This document shows, in pieces, positions 1 through 26,364 of a DNA stretch of 64,000 nt. A program made the translations under genes and the position numbers. Every line of letters begins with the position of its first letter. Position 1 is the first letter of the stretch. Location of the stretch: positions 3,876,471 to 3,940,470 of the forward strand of contig NC_085092.1 in NCBI RefSeq assembly GCF_963422355.1. Direction: 5' to 3'. The notes under the pieces were generated by a model. The model saw only the letters and a program-made list of their open reading frames with translations. It made no database searches and was not told the origin of the DNA. The DNA is from Corticium candelabrum. Taxonomy: Eukaryota > Porifera > Homoscleromorpha > Homosclerophorida > Plakinidae.

Positions 1-93
1 GCTTTTTAGTTGTCATTGTAATGTAGTGTATCGTGCTTTGCTTAATTTGATTTAGCCTGTAATAGTTCTGATTTATGAAAATATAATACCATT

Positions 94-135
<42 letters not shown>
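94..135. repeat. (CAGA)n microsatellite
   Basis: About ten uninterrupted CAGA tetranucleotides. The same motif recurs near 1204, 16020, 27500-27660 and 57670-57920. Confidence 0.9.
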
Positions 136-339
136 AAAACAGGTCGCCTTTGTAGGTAAAGATTATAGCAGAAAGTACCTAAAAATGCGTTTGATGCTTG
201 GAGAGGCAGAGGGGGTGTAGCCAGGTCACGTACAGTTTGTATAGAGAACCGTTTACTGTCACTAATTAGCCGTGGTGTAAGTGCTTTTACCGTTTAAATA
301 GTAGCAGCCAGACAGAATTCTTATTCATAGTTATATCCC

Positions 340-900
340 GTACAATTGCCGTTTCTAGAGCCCGCTGATTTTTGGATTAACGATTGGGTGAAACCATTTC
401 GACTTGGACGTTGCTGCCGTTGCGAGGAACAGGTGTATCGAACTTGGCATCTATTCGACACGTGTCCAGTTTCAAAAAATCCCGTTGATTGGATTATTGA
501 TCTCGTTGAAGCCATTTCGACAGTCCCGTTGCGAGAACAGGTGTATCGAACCTGGCATCTATAATTTCGACGTGAATCCCGGAACGTGCAAGTCACGTGC
601 AATACTTACCCGGATAATCCGTTCCCCGTATATAACGAATGCCGACTCTCGTCATTTCGGCAGTCCCGCTGAACGTCGTCTGTTCGAAGACGTTGCTGGC
701 GTTTCGGGGAAGAGGTGCATCAAACACGGCAGCTCCGTATCTAACGAAGTCACGACGCGTACCGACTGTCGTCATTTCGACGGTCCCGCTGAACGTCGTC
801 TCTTTGAAGACGTTGCTGGCGTTTCGGGGAACAGGTGCATCAAACACGGCAGCTCTTCGACGGTCGCAGACTGGCAAACGACTGTGTGCGTATTTTTTCG
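340..900. repeat. diverged ~120-bp tandem minisatellite
   Basis: Four related blocks each begin with a variant of ATTTCG(A/G)C followed by a GTCCCG(C/T)TG-like core, near 394, 513, 654 and 774, a spacing of about 118-120 bp. The last two agree closely over about 85 bp, including the shared string GACGTTGCTGGCGTTTCGGG. The first two share AACAGGTGTATCGAAC and are more diverged from the last pair. It is richer in CpG than the flanks. Short open frames cross it in several directions, none resembling a known protein. Confidence 0.75.
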
Positions 901-1510
901 AGACCCGGATATCAGCAAGAATATCTTCCTTTTCCCGACGTCGCCGGCAATAGACGACACGCTCGGCGCGTACCGTCCGACGTCGGGAACGGGCAGTCTA
1001 AATTCGGTGGAGACACGATGCGCCGTTCCGGAGATATTCGCGCGCGAGCGGAAGCGAGCGCGATCGGCGGGAAACGGCGTCGTCGTGGGAGAAGTCAGGA
1101 AGACGACCGCGGCCTGACTTTCGACCTGAATGAATTCGGCGTGCGCGAGCGAAATTCGGCCGAGATCGGACTCGCCGTCTTCGAGAGACGCTCGTACGTA
1201 CGGGCACACAGACAGACAGACACACAGACACCTCTCCTTTATATATAGAGATATACCAACGTGCACGTGAACACCAGCTGGGAAAGCATGGTTAGAGCTA
1301 CGTACGTGGGTGTAAAAGTGCTAATTAGTGTTCCGCACAATTAGATGCCACCCGCTGTCTTAGTTAATTAATTTAATAAGCTTACTTTGAGATCCTCAAG
1401 TCTTGGCATCTGGATGATCTACTTTACCTAAAAGCTTAATTGCCTAGAATAAGGCAGAGCGGCTCGCTCTGCCAAAAGATCCTGGGGAGAACACTGATTA
1501 TTTAGTCTTA
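900..1510. other. GC-rich non-genic stretch
   Basis: Positions 900-1200 are rich in CpG and open in several frames on both strands, a property of composition; no domain or splice pattern is seen. After a short CAGACAGA run at about 1204 the sequence becomes AT-rich and leads into the first ankyrin unit near 1511. Confidence 0.4.
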
Positions 1511-2521
1511 GCTCTGAAGTAACGGACACAGCTTGCACCCTAACATCTCACAAGCTATAAATACATTCACTTAGCTCATTTATTATTAAGTCTTACATCT
1601 GCAGTTGCAATAATGTTGTTTTGCTGGGTTTGTTTTAGCTTTCACATCACTGATTTTGGATGGTCTTTGTCAGAGCAGGGGTTTTGATTTGATTGGTTGC
1701 AATAGAGTGAAGAATAGACCTTCTTTAGTGCGACATAATGCCCAGACCGCTTATTCTCCTCGCCCTTTCATTGCCCCCACGTAACGTGAAAGAAGTGGTC
1801 TGGCTCAAGGTTAATTAATGTAGCTTGCACATTGATTTCAACATCAGTTTTCCATTCTAACTGTAAGTGTTGGTTGTAATGCAATGAAACACTGCATTGA
1901 TCTTCACATCATAAGACATGTTTAATCCTGATTTCAGACAAGCCAATTTAGTTTACCAAAATTTCATACCAAAGACCATTCGACCGACTTGACAGAGTCG
2001 AAACTTGTACAGACACAGTACTACTTACAGCTGCAATAGATTCATGCCCATCTGTGATATTTTGAGTAGATGAACTCTAATTTACATGAACTGCAGTCTG
2101 TTGGGTCAGACCTGACACAAACAAAGCAATAGGATCCCAGAACATGGATATAAGACATTTTAGTTGATTAAGGTAGAACTCAGTTGGTGATACAAACTTT
2201 TCTACATAAACTGCACTGATCAAGCCACTATGTACATGAAGGATTTCTGTTTATTACAAAATCGTTTAGCAAACAAAGCATTTCACGTCTTGTGTTGATC
2301 CTAGTGGGTTGTTTTAACCAGCAAATCGACTTTTTTAGTACCAACTCATTTATCATTTCTTTTTATTTGTATCAACAACAATATTATTGACTTGACTTAT
2401 TCAGAAGTTACTGTTTTGCTTTTAATTGTTTGTAATGCAATTTTGTTTGTTGTATGTTTGCATTCATTGCAGTTAGTATTATACTGATAAATGATCTTCT
2501 AACATTGTTTGTCAACTACAG

Positions 2522-16856
<14,335 letters not shown>

Positions 16857-18125
16857 TGTTGACATGTCATCGAACCATGTGGTTGTTTTATGTTTTTACT
16901 TGATATCATTTCTGTGTTTGTAGAAAAGATTTCCTTAGCAATAGCAATGAGCTTAGCTCTGGTTTTGCACGTTGTATTCTCAAATTGAGCAGACAATGTC
17001 GAACTAGCATTTTTCAGTATTGATATTGCTAATTGGAAGGTTTGATGTAATACACTTTGTCTACTGCATTTATGATCTGTTGTTCAAATTGACTTATGCT
17101 GATTATTATGATACTACACGAAAGTCGTAAACCATTCGTTGCAAACTTTGCTGTTTGATAATGAGATGTATTGCTCTAGGTGTACAAACCTAATGAGACA
17201 CCATGTTTGAACTGGTGGGAGTCTGTGTGGTTTGCCTACACATTAAGCAGCCAAGCGACTCTTGGCAACACAACTTGAAAAGCAAGAATAGCAAAGCTTG
17301 TTCGAAATAACTTGTTCTCAAGATATTTCAAACTCAGTGTCTGCTTTTAAGTCGTTTGTGGCTAATCACACTTTCAAAGTAATTAATTTGGTCTCTCTAA
17401 ATGTTGTTGTGAAGCTGATCCGCTACTGTAGAGTACAACCTTGTCTACAGTTTTTTTACTTAATTCTAAAACAAAGGCATAAGAAAGTCTGCAAACAAAA
17501 TGACTAAAAATCTTCAAACATCTGGTTTGATTGCATGTTGACACCACAAGAATTACCATCTCATTCTACAGCTAGACTACATTGGAAACTGGTGTAGTTT
17601 TGCATTTTCATTGGGACAAACAAACGTTGAAGAAGCATATCTTAACAAGATGAACTATCAGAGAAAATAGATACACATACCATGCGTGGGATTCGTTTTA
17701 GTTTCGTGAGACTTCCAAACATAGAAAGTTTCACTAGGACACATCTTTGTTTATTGCCTAGTTGTGATCCATTGTTTGGACAACATAATGAGGCTATCTA
17801 TATATTGCATCTGGTGTCTAAAGCAAAAGTATCTGACTACTGTGTCTGCACATCTTATAATAACGAAACTGTAACGTATATAGAAATTACTTCAAGACAA
17901 ATTACCTAACTGTAGAAAGAAAATTGATGACAGAAGAAGCAACTTTCACTAGCTGTTCCACATCCATCCGTTCCGTCTACTGATACTCTTTACAAGCTAA
18001 CAGATGAAAAGACCAGACTACGCACGGCATGTATCTGCAAATGTAATAAACGATCCAAATTCCTTCATCATTGAGTGCATGAATAATGTACTGTAAATCA
18101 CTCCAGTTTTCACAGAAAGTCAATA
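16857..18125. other. intergenic, nothing recognised
   Basis: AT-rich DNA between convergent ends of the kinase gene (plus) and CSTPP1 (minus). No conserved frame, RNA gene or inverted-repeat element was recognised. Confidence 0.4.
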
Positions 18126-19321
18126 CTAAGTATGTGATTGTTTTCTAAAAGTAGATGAAGACAGAGAGCATGCGAATAGTTTCTCACTCGAGGGCAATCC
18201 ACCCAAGTGTTCATTGACTTTCTCTGACTTCATCACCAAGCTCACAAATTCATAGTAAGATACACGTTGCTTGTATTTCAATATATGACGCAGGACGTCC
18301 ATAGGAGGATAACAGGACAACTTCCTCCACTCCAACTGTTCTTCTAATAAACCAATAAACACGAGAGAATCAACGTTTTCAGGAACTGTCATCGTGTTTG
18401 TATCTTCGCTATCTTTAGGCTTTGTTGGTGAAATGGTAGAGGTTGGTACTATCACCACTCTCGATGCTGTTGACTCTAAGTTGGCTCTAATAGCAGCAGC
18501 CAAGACACTTGAGTATACCTCAAGGCAGAGCTTGAGAAACTCTTCATATACAAATTGCACTTGAAAGGCATACATAAAGTCACGAAAAGCCACCAAGCAA
18601 TTCATCACATCATCAGTTAATATAATTCAAGCCGTTTTCTGAATAGTTTCGAGAGGGAAATCAGGACAAATGAGAGTGACAAGAGAATGGTATTCCCTGA
18701 TGTTGAGAAGGTATCCCCGATGACCAATAGGTTTGAAACAGTGATAAAATAGTTTTACAAGAGAGAGACGATTTTGAGGTGTAGCCTTCACAAAGGAAAA
18801 TTCTCTAAACAACGACTGAGTTCCCTGCTGAACACCAACAAAGTAATCTGCTAAGAACCTGTACAAACACATCAATAGATCGACTTGAGTATAATCATGC
18901 ACAGTCATGTATGACTTAATTAATTAAGTTCATGATTCTGTTGAGGTTAATTGCCTTGTCTGTCAGTTTGTATATATCATTGTTCATCTGTCTGTCTGTC
19001 TGTCTTCTAGATCTGTAAAATATATTGTTCTAGCAATATACTTAGCAATTATCACCCAATTAACACACACGTTATATATTAAACATACAAGTACTGATGA
19101 CTAGATACATCAGGCCAAATCTTGTTATAACGCTATAGTTTCTTTTCACTACATTTTGGTAAATTTTATTTAAACAGAATTTATCACACATGTACATGCA
19201 CCTACCTCATAGGATTGACTGTTGAATTGTGCTCTCGATGTTCAAGTAATTGAGCAATAGCATCCTGAAGATATGTCAGCACGTGACATCGCTTCAAATA
19301 CTGAGCAGCGGATTCACTCAT
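18126..19321 (-). pseudogene. CSTPP1: CSTPP1 (C11orf49) homologue with an in-frame stop
   Basis: Two minus-strand exons. Exon 1 (19321-19206) starts MSESAAQYLKRCHVLTYLQD; exon 2 (18858-18126) continues FLADYFVGVQQGTQSLFREF and later CPDFPLETIQKTA, DDVMNCLVAFRDFMYAFQVQ and VIVPTS. These match vertebrate CSTPP1, a centriolar-satellite protein regulating the tubulin polyglutamylase complex, across its length. The splice joins AG to G (an Arg) as expected. At 18629-18627 the codon after QKTA is TGA, where the vertebrate protein has Arg; a single C-to-T change in CGA explains it and the frame stays open beyond. Hence a recently inactivated copy, a readthrough or recoded stop, or a sequence error. 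Shares a 78-bp divergent promoter with DNAAF3. Confidence 0.85.
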
Positions 19322-19399
19322 CGCAGGGCACAGTACACCGTACAGTTTAGAGGTATTATCCGGGACTGTAAGTTTAGACAGGTGACCGGAGTGGCGGCT
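19322..19399. promoter_or_regulatory. bidirectional promoter between CSTPP1 and DNAAF3
   Basis: Only 78 bp separate the CSTPP1 start codon (minus, 19321) from the DNAAF3 start codon (plus, 19400). The interval is richer in GC than the flanking introns and has no TATA box. No clear RFX X-box was found by eye. Transcription start sites are presumed to overlap here. Confidence 0.6.
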
Positions 19400-20084
19400 A
19401 TGGATCGTTTCGGTGCGGTGACGTGTGGGGATTCAGTCCTGCATTACATCTGCTGGATGAAGGTTAGTTCGGTATTTGCTTGATTTTACTGAATCTATCA
19501 GTAGATTTTTTATCGTTTTTATTTCATGCGAAATTTGGTAAGGTTTGTTGGAGAAAGCTCGACTGGAAGAGAAAGGAGAAGATGAAGGTGAGCCACGTAG
19601 ATACCGTGTTTATGGAAACTTTGCAGCTAATCCTATAATCCATTTTAATCCTATCGTGTCAAATGTGTCATTGTCTGTCTGTTTATTGTCTAGTTTAGAA
19701 TGCCTGTATACTAACATGCTATTCTACTGTCCAGCGGTCAGTGAGTCTACAAAATACAAAACTGAGCTCGTCTATCAAATCATGCATTTGAGTTGAAGAT
19801 AAAAATTATGTCGTATTATCAAATGAAACCCCATGTCACAACAAATTTTTTGCATCAGTCTATTAAATGCTTACCATGTCTAGATCCTGCTCATTTGTCT
19901 TTTGCTGTAGTAGAAGTATATATTTTAGTTGAATAAAATTAAGACTCATTTGCATAACTGGTTATATGGTTATGGCATTATGATTATAGTTTGTTTTTGT
20001 ATATGTAGCTAGCTTTCTTGTATTATGGTGCATGTACAAGTAGCATGCAGTTAGGTACAGGCATGAATTGGAAAGCATGGCATT

Positions 20085-20480
20085 TATAGCTCAATTCTTA
20101 ATTGCATTCGGAGAGCGGAAACATCTGGTAACTTTGGGTTGCAACTTCAAGTCTTGGATGAGTACAGGTGTAATTCCTTGGGCAAGGTGCTTACACACAA
20201 TTACCTCTCTCGACTCAGGAGTCTAGATGACTACCCGGACTTTGACTGGAGATGGTAGCGGCAACTGGCTGTGACTTGATCATCAGCTTCTGAAGTCCCT
20301 GTTAGGATGTAAGTTTCCCAAAACGTAATTAGTGTCACAAGACAGTGTTCCTGCGAGTATCTGGCCTGGTGGCTCCAGGAGATTACTAGCACAGGCCCAG
20401 AGTTCTTCTGAGTAGCAAACAGGAGACCCGCCATATGGCTGGGGTGTGACCTTAGGCTATTGGCAGCAGCTCTTGACATT
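20085..20480 (+). mobile_element. SINE-like element, plus orientation
   Basis: In DNAAF3 intron 2. Contains a B-box-like CAACTTCAAGTC and then TTGGGCAAGGTGCTTACACACAATTACCTCTCTC, which matches the element at 24047-24442 on the opposite strand. The left end is approximate. Confidence 0.55.
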
Positions 20481-21190
20481 TGCTGACTTTGAAAAGGACA
20501 AACTAAAAGTGTTTGTTAGTCTGTTTGTCTCTTTTGTTTGTTTGTTTTACGGTTAGTTATGGTTAGGGTTATAATATAGTTTGGTTATTAGTTGTTTATG
20601 TTTGTTGTTTGTCTTTGTGTGTGTTTGCTTGTTTGTTTGCTGGTCTATCTCTGTCCATCTGTTGCTTTCTGTCCTTTCTGTCTCGTTGTGTATAGTATCT
20701 TCCAGCTGCATTTCAAACTTTCCCTCTGTTTAGCGCTCAACATACTGCTCATTGGGATGGGAGACATTCGACATATTATCAAGACTCTTGCCCTAAGCCA
20801 CAGACACAGAAAACCTAAGTTGAAGGTATAGGATTCATCACACAATTAACTCACGTCAAATAACAAAACATTATTCTGATCTGTAACTTACTGTCCAGTT
20901 CTATATCATTGAAAACAATTTAGAAGTGATTGCTAGACACATGCTGTTACTGGCGGCGTTATTTGAACAGCCAGACCAACTTGAACTACAAGGCAAGTTA
21001 GATTTTGTTTTAATTTGTCTTTGTCTATTTAGATATTTTACATTTATTGTGATAGAAAAGGCGGAGCAGTTTCTTGAGTTGTATGGAAACTCTCTGATTC
21101 GTCAGCCGACATTCGATTACCTTGAACAAAATGTGATCAATTTATCAAGTCAGTTGAGCTTGTGTTCAGTCTATTTGTTGACTGTGTGTT

Positions 21191-21195
<5 letters not shown>

Positions 21196-21281
<86 letters not shown>
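21196..21281. repeat. (TG)n microsatellite
   Basis: About 40 TG dinucleotides in the DNAAF3 intron after 21148. Confidence 0.95.
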
Positions 21282-21282
<1 letters not shown>

Positions 21283-21910
21283 TGTGTTTTGCATTTCATG
21301 TAGAGCAAATGGCACTGTTGTTATTTATCATTAAAAAGTGCACACTGATGTGTTTGCTTGTGTGTTTACTGATGATTGTATGCAAAGTATGATTTCTATG
21401 TACATACTACATATTACACCTGTGGCAAAGTCTTGACTAGACATATTTTTTCAAGGTTTGTGACGGATCTCGATTACTTGTCACAGCAATTTAGCATTTT
21501 AGATCTGTCTCAACTGAAGGTACAGAGAAAGTATATCAAATCAGAGCAACTTATGTGCTTCGTCAAGATTTTGAATTGTTTAGTTCAAGGAGAGAGATCT
21601 GCTTGAAGGAGTGTTCAAGTTCTGGCATAATCAAGACCACAAAACGTTTCCTATTGTTGAAATGTGGTGTGTGTGTTAGTTGTGTGACTGTTTAGTGCTG
21701 GTGATGAAACTCACTTGTTTTGTTTTATGGCAGGGAGCAGAGATTGAGACATAGTCTTAAAACTCGTTATGACTCTAGGATGGGAGTGTTTGACTGGGAT
21801 TACAGTATGAGATTGCATGACAAAGTGAGAGTGCTGTTTACGTTGCGTAGTTACGTATCATATGGCATATTGGCTTTGACACGTAGTATGTGTTTCTGTT
21901 AGGTGCATGC

Positions 21911-21911
<1 letters not shown>

Positions 21912-21975
<64 letters not shown>
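21912..21975. repeat. (TG)n microsatellite
   Basis: About 30 TG dinucleotides in the DNAAF3 intron between 21824 and 22021. Confidence 0.95.
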
Positions 21976-21977
<2 letters not shown>

Positions 21978-22439
21978 TGTGTCTTGATTGTTATAGTGTC
22001 ACCGTGTGTATCTATTGTAGACGAGCATTGTTCATAGTCGAGAGTACAAGAAATGGAGAGAGACGGGTGTTGCATTTGCATTTCGAGAAGGTGGCTGTAC
22101 TGTCCCAAATCGATCACTTGCATCGTGCCTTCTTATCAACAAGGTAGAAATAGTGTTAATAGTTTTGTTTGTGGATTGTGAAACTAGTATGTGAAATGTT
22201 TTATATTTTACTGATGATGTGAGATAAGAAAGTTTTATGTGGTTGATATTAAAGATTTGTGTGTGTTTATTTGCGTAACTGAACGCACACGAATATGACC
22301 CCAGTTACTATGTTTATTCGGGATTAAGAGTAAGTATGGGACGAGACCTTCATAACAAGGGTTATGCAGTGATCTAAATGGATGTGAAGGTGGCAGTTGC
22401 AGTGGTGCCATGTAGACAATGTTAATTAAATTCATACAA

Positions 22440-23734
22440 TCTTAGTGTAGGCGTCAATGGGGCTTGCCAGAACTTCGATATTATATGTGCCTAATTTGGT
22501 AACTATTGTATAAGCTCAAATAAGCCTCATGGGGCTTATTTCTTTCAACCAGTTTGCACTTGCGGTACTTATTAAGGTGTGGGGCTTATTTATTGGTAAT
22601 GCGCCAAACTCGTCCTTCTAAACGATATTTCTTGCTTGTTTGCCCACAGTTTAATTAAAGGTCTGCGTCTGTAGTCCACCATTTTCTTCATGCCATGTTC
22701 TTTGTGCTGCCCCCCTGCCGGTTTCCAACTTATTTCGTCTTCTCAACAACCTTCAGTTTTTCTTCTAAAGTATAGTGACACAACTTCTCTCTATGCGATT
22801 TTAACACTTTGAATGTTTCCTTGTTCAAAGTGAACAGTATACGTGTTTCCAGGACTTTCATACAGAGCATCTGTAGTGTTGCTAACATAACGACCCTCGT
22901 GAGGCTTATTTGCAACGGCGGGCTTATTTCCTTCAGTCGGTTGTTGATGCGGGCCAGGCTTACAACGTATGTTTGGTGTGGACCCTACTTGCACCCAATC
23001 TGGGTTTGTGTGTTTACATGATAAAATTCAACACGAGTTGGGTTTTGAGTGTTTAGCTTCAGCTCACTTTTCAATGCTGAGTTGAGCCATAGCATGGTAT
23101 GGTGCTGGTTACCAGTTCATCGCTTACATGACATGATGTTTGTGCGAGAGAACGACAAACACTAAATTAGATTGAGCACAAGTGGCAGTTGATTGATTCA
23201 AGGTTGCTTGCAAGCAGAGAACAAGCAGGTGTTGCTGAAATCAGCGGCAAATGCTGTTTTTCTTTTTTGTCGTTTATTATCTCGACGTGTATTGCACTCA
23301 ACAGAATGACTTTTGCACAATTGTTTGTTTTGATGTAAAATGATTGGCTTTCATTTCTACCAGTGACATCACAAATTTATTTGCCAAAAGTCTGTAGTCA
23401 ATGTTATGTAAATGCAAGCCAGAGCGTGGCTTGTGTTGATTGGCTGAGGGATAGACACGGGTTATGTTGATTGTGCTTTGTGTAAATAGGGCTTCAGATG
23501 CTAAGTTTAGGAACCACTAATTAATTACATCTGTGCTCTCAGAGTCTTATGATACAAACAGAGAATTGAAGAATGAAGGTAATTATCCATGCATAAAAGG
23601 TTCCCATCGTATGCATTTTTTCGTGAAGTGTTACGAAACATTTATTCGTTTGTGGTTCTTACTAGATGTAGTGCTAATCGATAATGTTTCACTAAGAGAT
23701 CAATAAGCAGTGCTTTGTGTTTGTTGTAATTTAG
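22440..23734. other. DNAAF3 intron with GGGGCTTATTT-type repeats
   Basis: A 1.6-kb intron. Between 22500 and 22960 the string GGGCTTATTT or its variants occurs at least four times, once as an AATAAGCC/GGCTTATT palindrome, suggesting an old DNA-transposon remnant. The rest has no recognisable feature. Confidence 0.4.
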
Positions 23735-23940
23735 GGTGGAGAGAAGGTTGCTCAGAGAGGTTACTGGGGAGACATGGTAAATAGTCCATATATTGCAATT
23801 GGTATTGAATCAGAGAATGAGGAATTGGTCAAGAAAGTTAACGACAGACACGTGAAGGTCTGTCGTTATTAATGTTATCTCAAAACATTATTGTGTAACA
23901 TGCATGAGGTTTAGTTGGGTATTGTTGTGACTCATACGTG

Positions 23941-24442
<502 letters not shown>

Positions 24443-24512
<70 letters not shown>

Positions 24513-24538
24513 ACACACACACACACACGCACACACAC
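24443..24538. repeat. (CA)n microsatellite
   Basis: Imperfect CA run with occasional TA and GC interruptions, on the right side of the SINE-like element. Confidence 0.9.
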
Positions 24539-24860
24539 TTGTACACACACACACGTGTTCACACACACACACACACCATTTTCTTGTTTGTCAAATGTTG
24601 ATTTTTTACTGTTAGACGTCTGCTGAAGTGGCACTGTATAACATGACAGCATACATTCACGAACTCTTGACCGGAATGAGATACACAGCACGTGGTGTGG
24701 TGAAAGAGACAAAAATGCCTTCCAGCCAACCTATAATAGAGGAAGTAGATGAAGATGTGAATGCTTCTGAAGCGTTATCTTTTATTGAAGCTACCAGTAC
24801 TCTTGGACAGAGTGAAAAGACAAAGCCAGTGTCTGCTGCTGATGCAGGTATGTTTCTTAG

Positions 24861-25557
24861 TAAAGTGGAACCTGTAAATTACGACCACCCTAGAGACTCT
24901 CCTCAACTGCCCTTAATTCTTAGGCGGTCCCAATTGTTCTGTAGACCAATTCGTGTGTACCACTTCCTTGTATGCAACGTGATGACAATCCGAATGTGTA
25001 TTATATTTATAAAGCAGATCAATGTACGTACATGTATGTGTACCCAAACACATGAAAGCAATCACTATTCTACACCAGAAATTGTTAATCAGTACATATA
25101 GTAGATGTCAGGATGAACACGACAATCACACCATCTAAGCCACAATGGTAGGTTGCTTCAATGTTTCCTGATTCTTGACAATGGCAATCTTGATCACAAT
25201 GTAAGATGAAGACATGTGCGAATGCAACAAGATCATCTGCTTTAGCTGTTGGGAGTAATGGAGTGCTTGATGTAGGTTCTGATCTCCAGTCCACTTGATG
25301 TTTCCTCATTGTTCTCAACATAGTCTGGTTCACGTGTTACAGGAGAATGCCTGAGTGCACTTGTCATGGTGTCTACATTTCAAAGGTCAAAACATACCTT
25401 TGGACCATAGAATTGTGTCCATTATTTGTAAGTTACAAGTGCCTGCTTTCTCCAGGCTCCAAATGGGTGCAAACGTATTGAGTTTTCAAGTCACCAACTA
25501 TCCACGTTTCTTAGGTGCCCACATATTTTTAGATGGTCACAAGGACAGGTTCCACTG
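24861..25557. mobile_element. TA-flanked inverted-repeat element (~0.7 kb, pogo/Tigger-like)
   Basis: Left end AAGTGGAACCTGTAAATTAC and the complement of the right end CAGTGGAACCTGTCCTTGTG form the terminal inverted repeat, a pattern typical of pogo/Tigger elements. TA dinucleotides flank both ends (24859-24860, 25558-25559). A minus-strand open frame within (25333-25085) is not recognised as a transposase. It lies 13 bp after the last DNAAF3 exon found. Confidence 0.6.
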
Positions 25558-26364
25558 TAGTTTTGTGAATACATTCTTGTGTGCATTGAAAATTCTGACT
25601 ATGTCCTACTGCATGATGTGTGCATAGTACTGTACGTGTTTGTTTCTGACATTGATTGATCCTTTCAACTGATAATTGTCTACTGATATCGTTATTCTGT
25701 TTGAGACTCGTACATAAGCGGATGTCTAGGATGGTCTACTTGCCCAATAGGACTGAGTACTGTCTGTCGGCTGCCTACCTGTCTGTCAGTAACGTTATGT
25801 CACAATGACTTGTACATAGTAATGGTCCATACTTAGCAAGTGGATGTTCTAAATTGATGTCAAGCGACATAAGTACAGTTCATTTTTATAATAAAGGTAG
25901 AAGTCTGTATCAACACAATTGTGATAGAATGCACTGATTTTTGCATCATAACTGTCTAATACAGTTTTAGATTTTAACACTTTGTCACAATGCAAATGGA
26001 TATGATGCGGGCTATGAAGTGGCCTCTTGGCTTGTATGTGGCATGTCAGTGTCGCATCAAGTGGCGGAGACAGAGAGGAAAGCAACTTGGGTTGATAATT
26101 TTCATTTAGAAACGACACGAAATGATATGAGAACTTGCAAAAATTGTAAAGACATAAGGCAAAGTATCACAGTAGGGCAGACCACTGGCATGTGTTTTTA
26201 TCAGTTCATTTAATGTTTTAGTTAGAAGCCTGCATTTATAATGATTGTGTGAGTGTGTTGTATTTCTCTTATAATGGGATACCTACAGTGTAACTGGCTA
26301 GTACATTTTGTGTTGAATACATTTTATTATTTTTATTATTATAAGAATTTCTTTTATTATACAG
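25558..26364. other. boundary between truncated DNAAF3 and kinase module copy 2
   Basis: No DNAAF3 C-terminal exon was found here. Homology to copy 1 (14480 onward) begins at about 26090 with TTCATTTAGAAACGA, so the duplication breakpoint lies between about 25560 and 26090. Confidence 0.45.

Noticed and set aside
404-1117. 237-codon frame through the minisatellite and GC-rich DNA
   Set aside because: Overlapping long frames exist on both strands, as expected from CpG-rich repeats; no domain is recognisable.
25085-25333. Minus-strand 82-codon frame as the missing DNAAF3 C-terminus or a transposase
   Set aside because: Wrong strand for DNAAF3 and no match to the expected C-terminal motifs; no clear transposase motif either.
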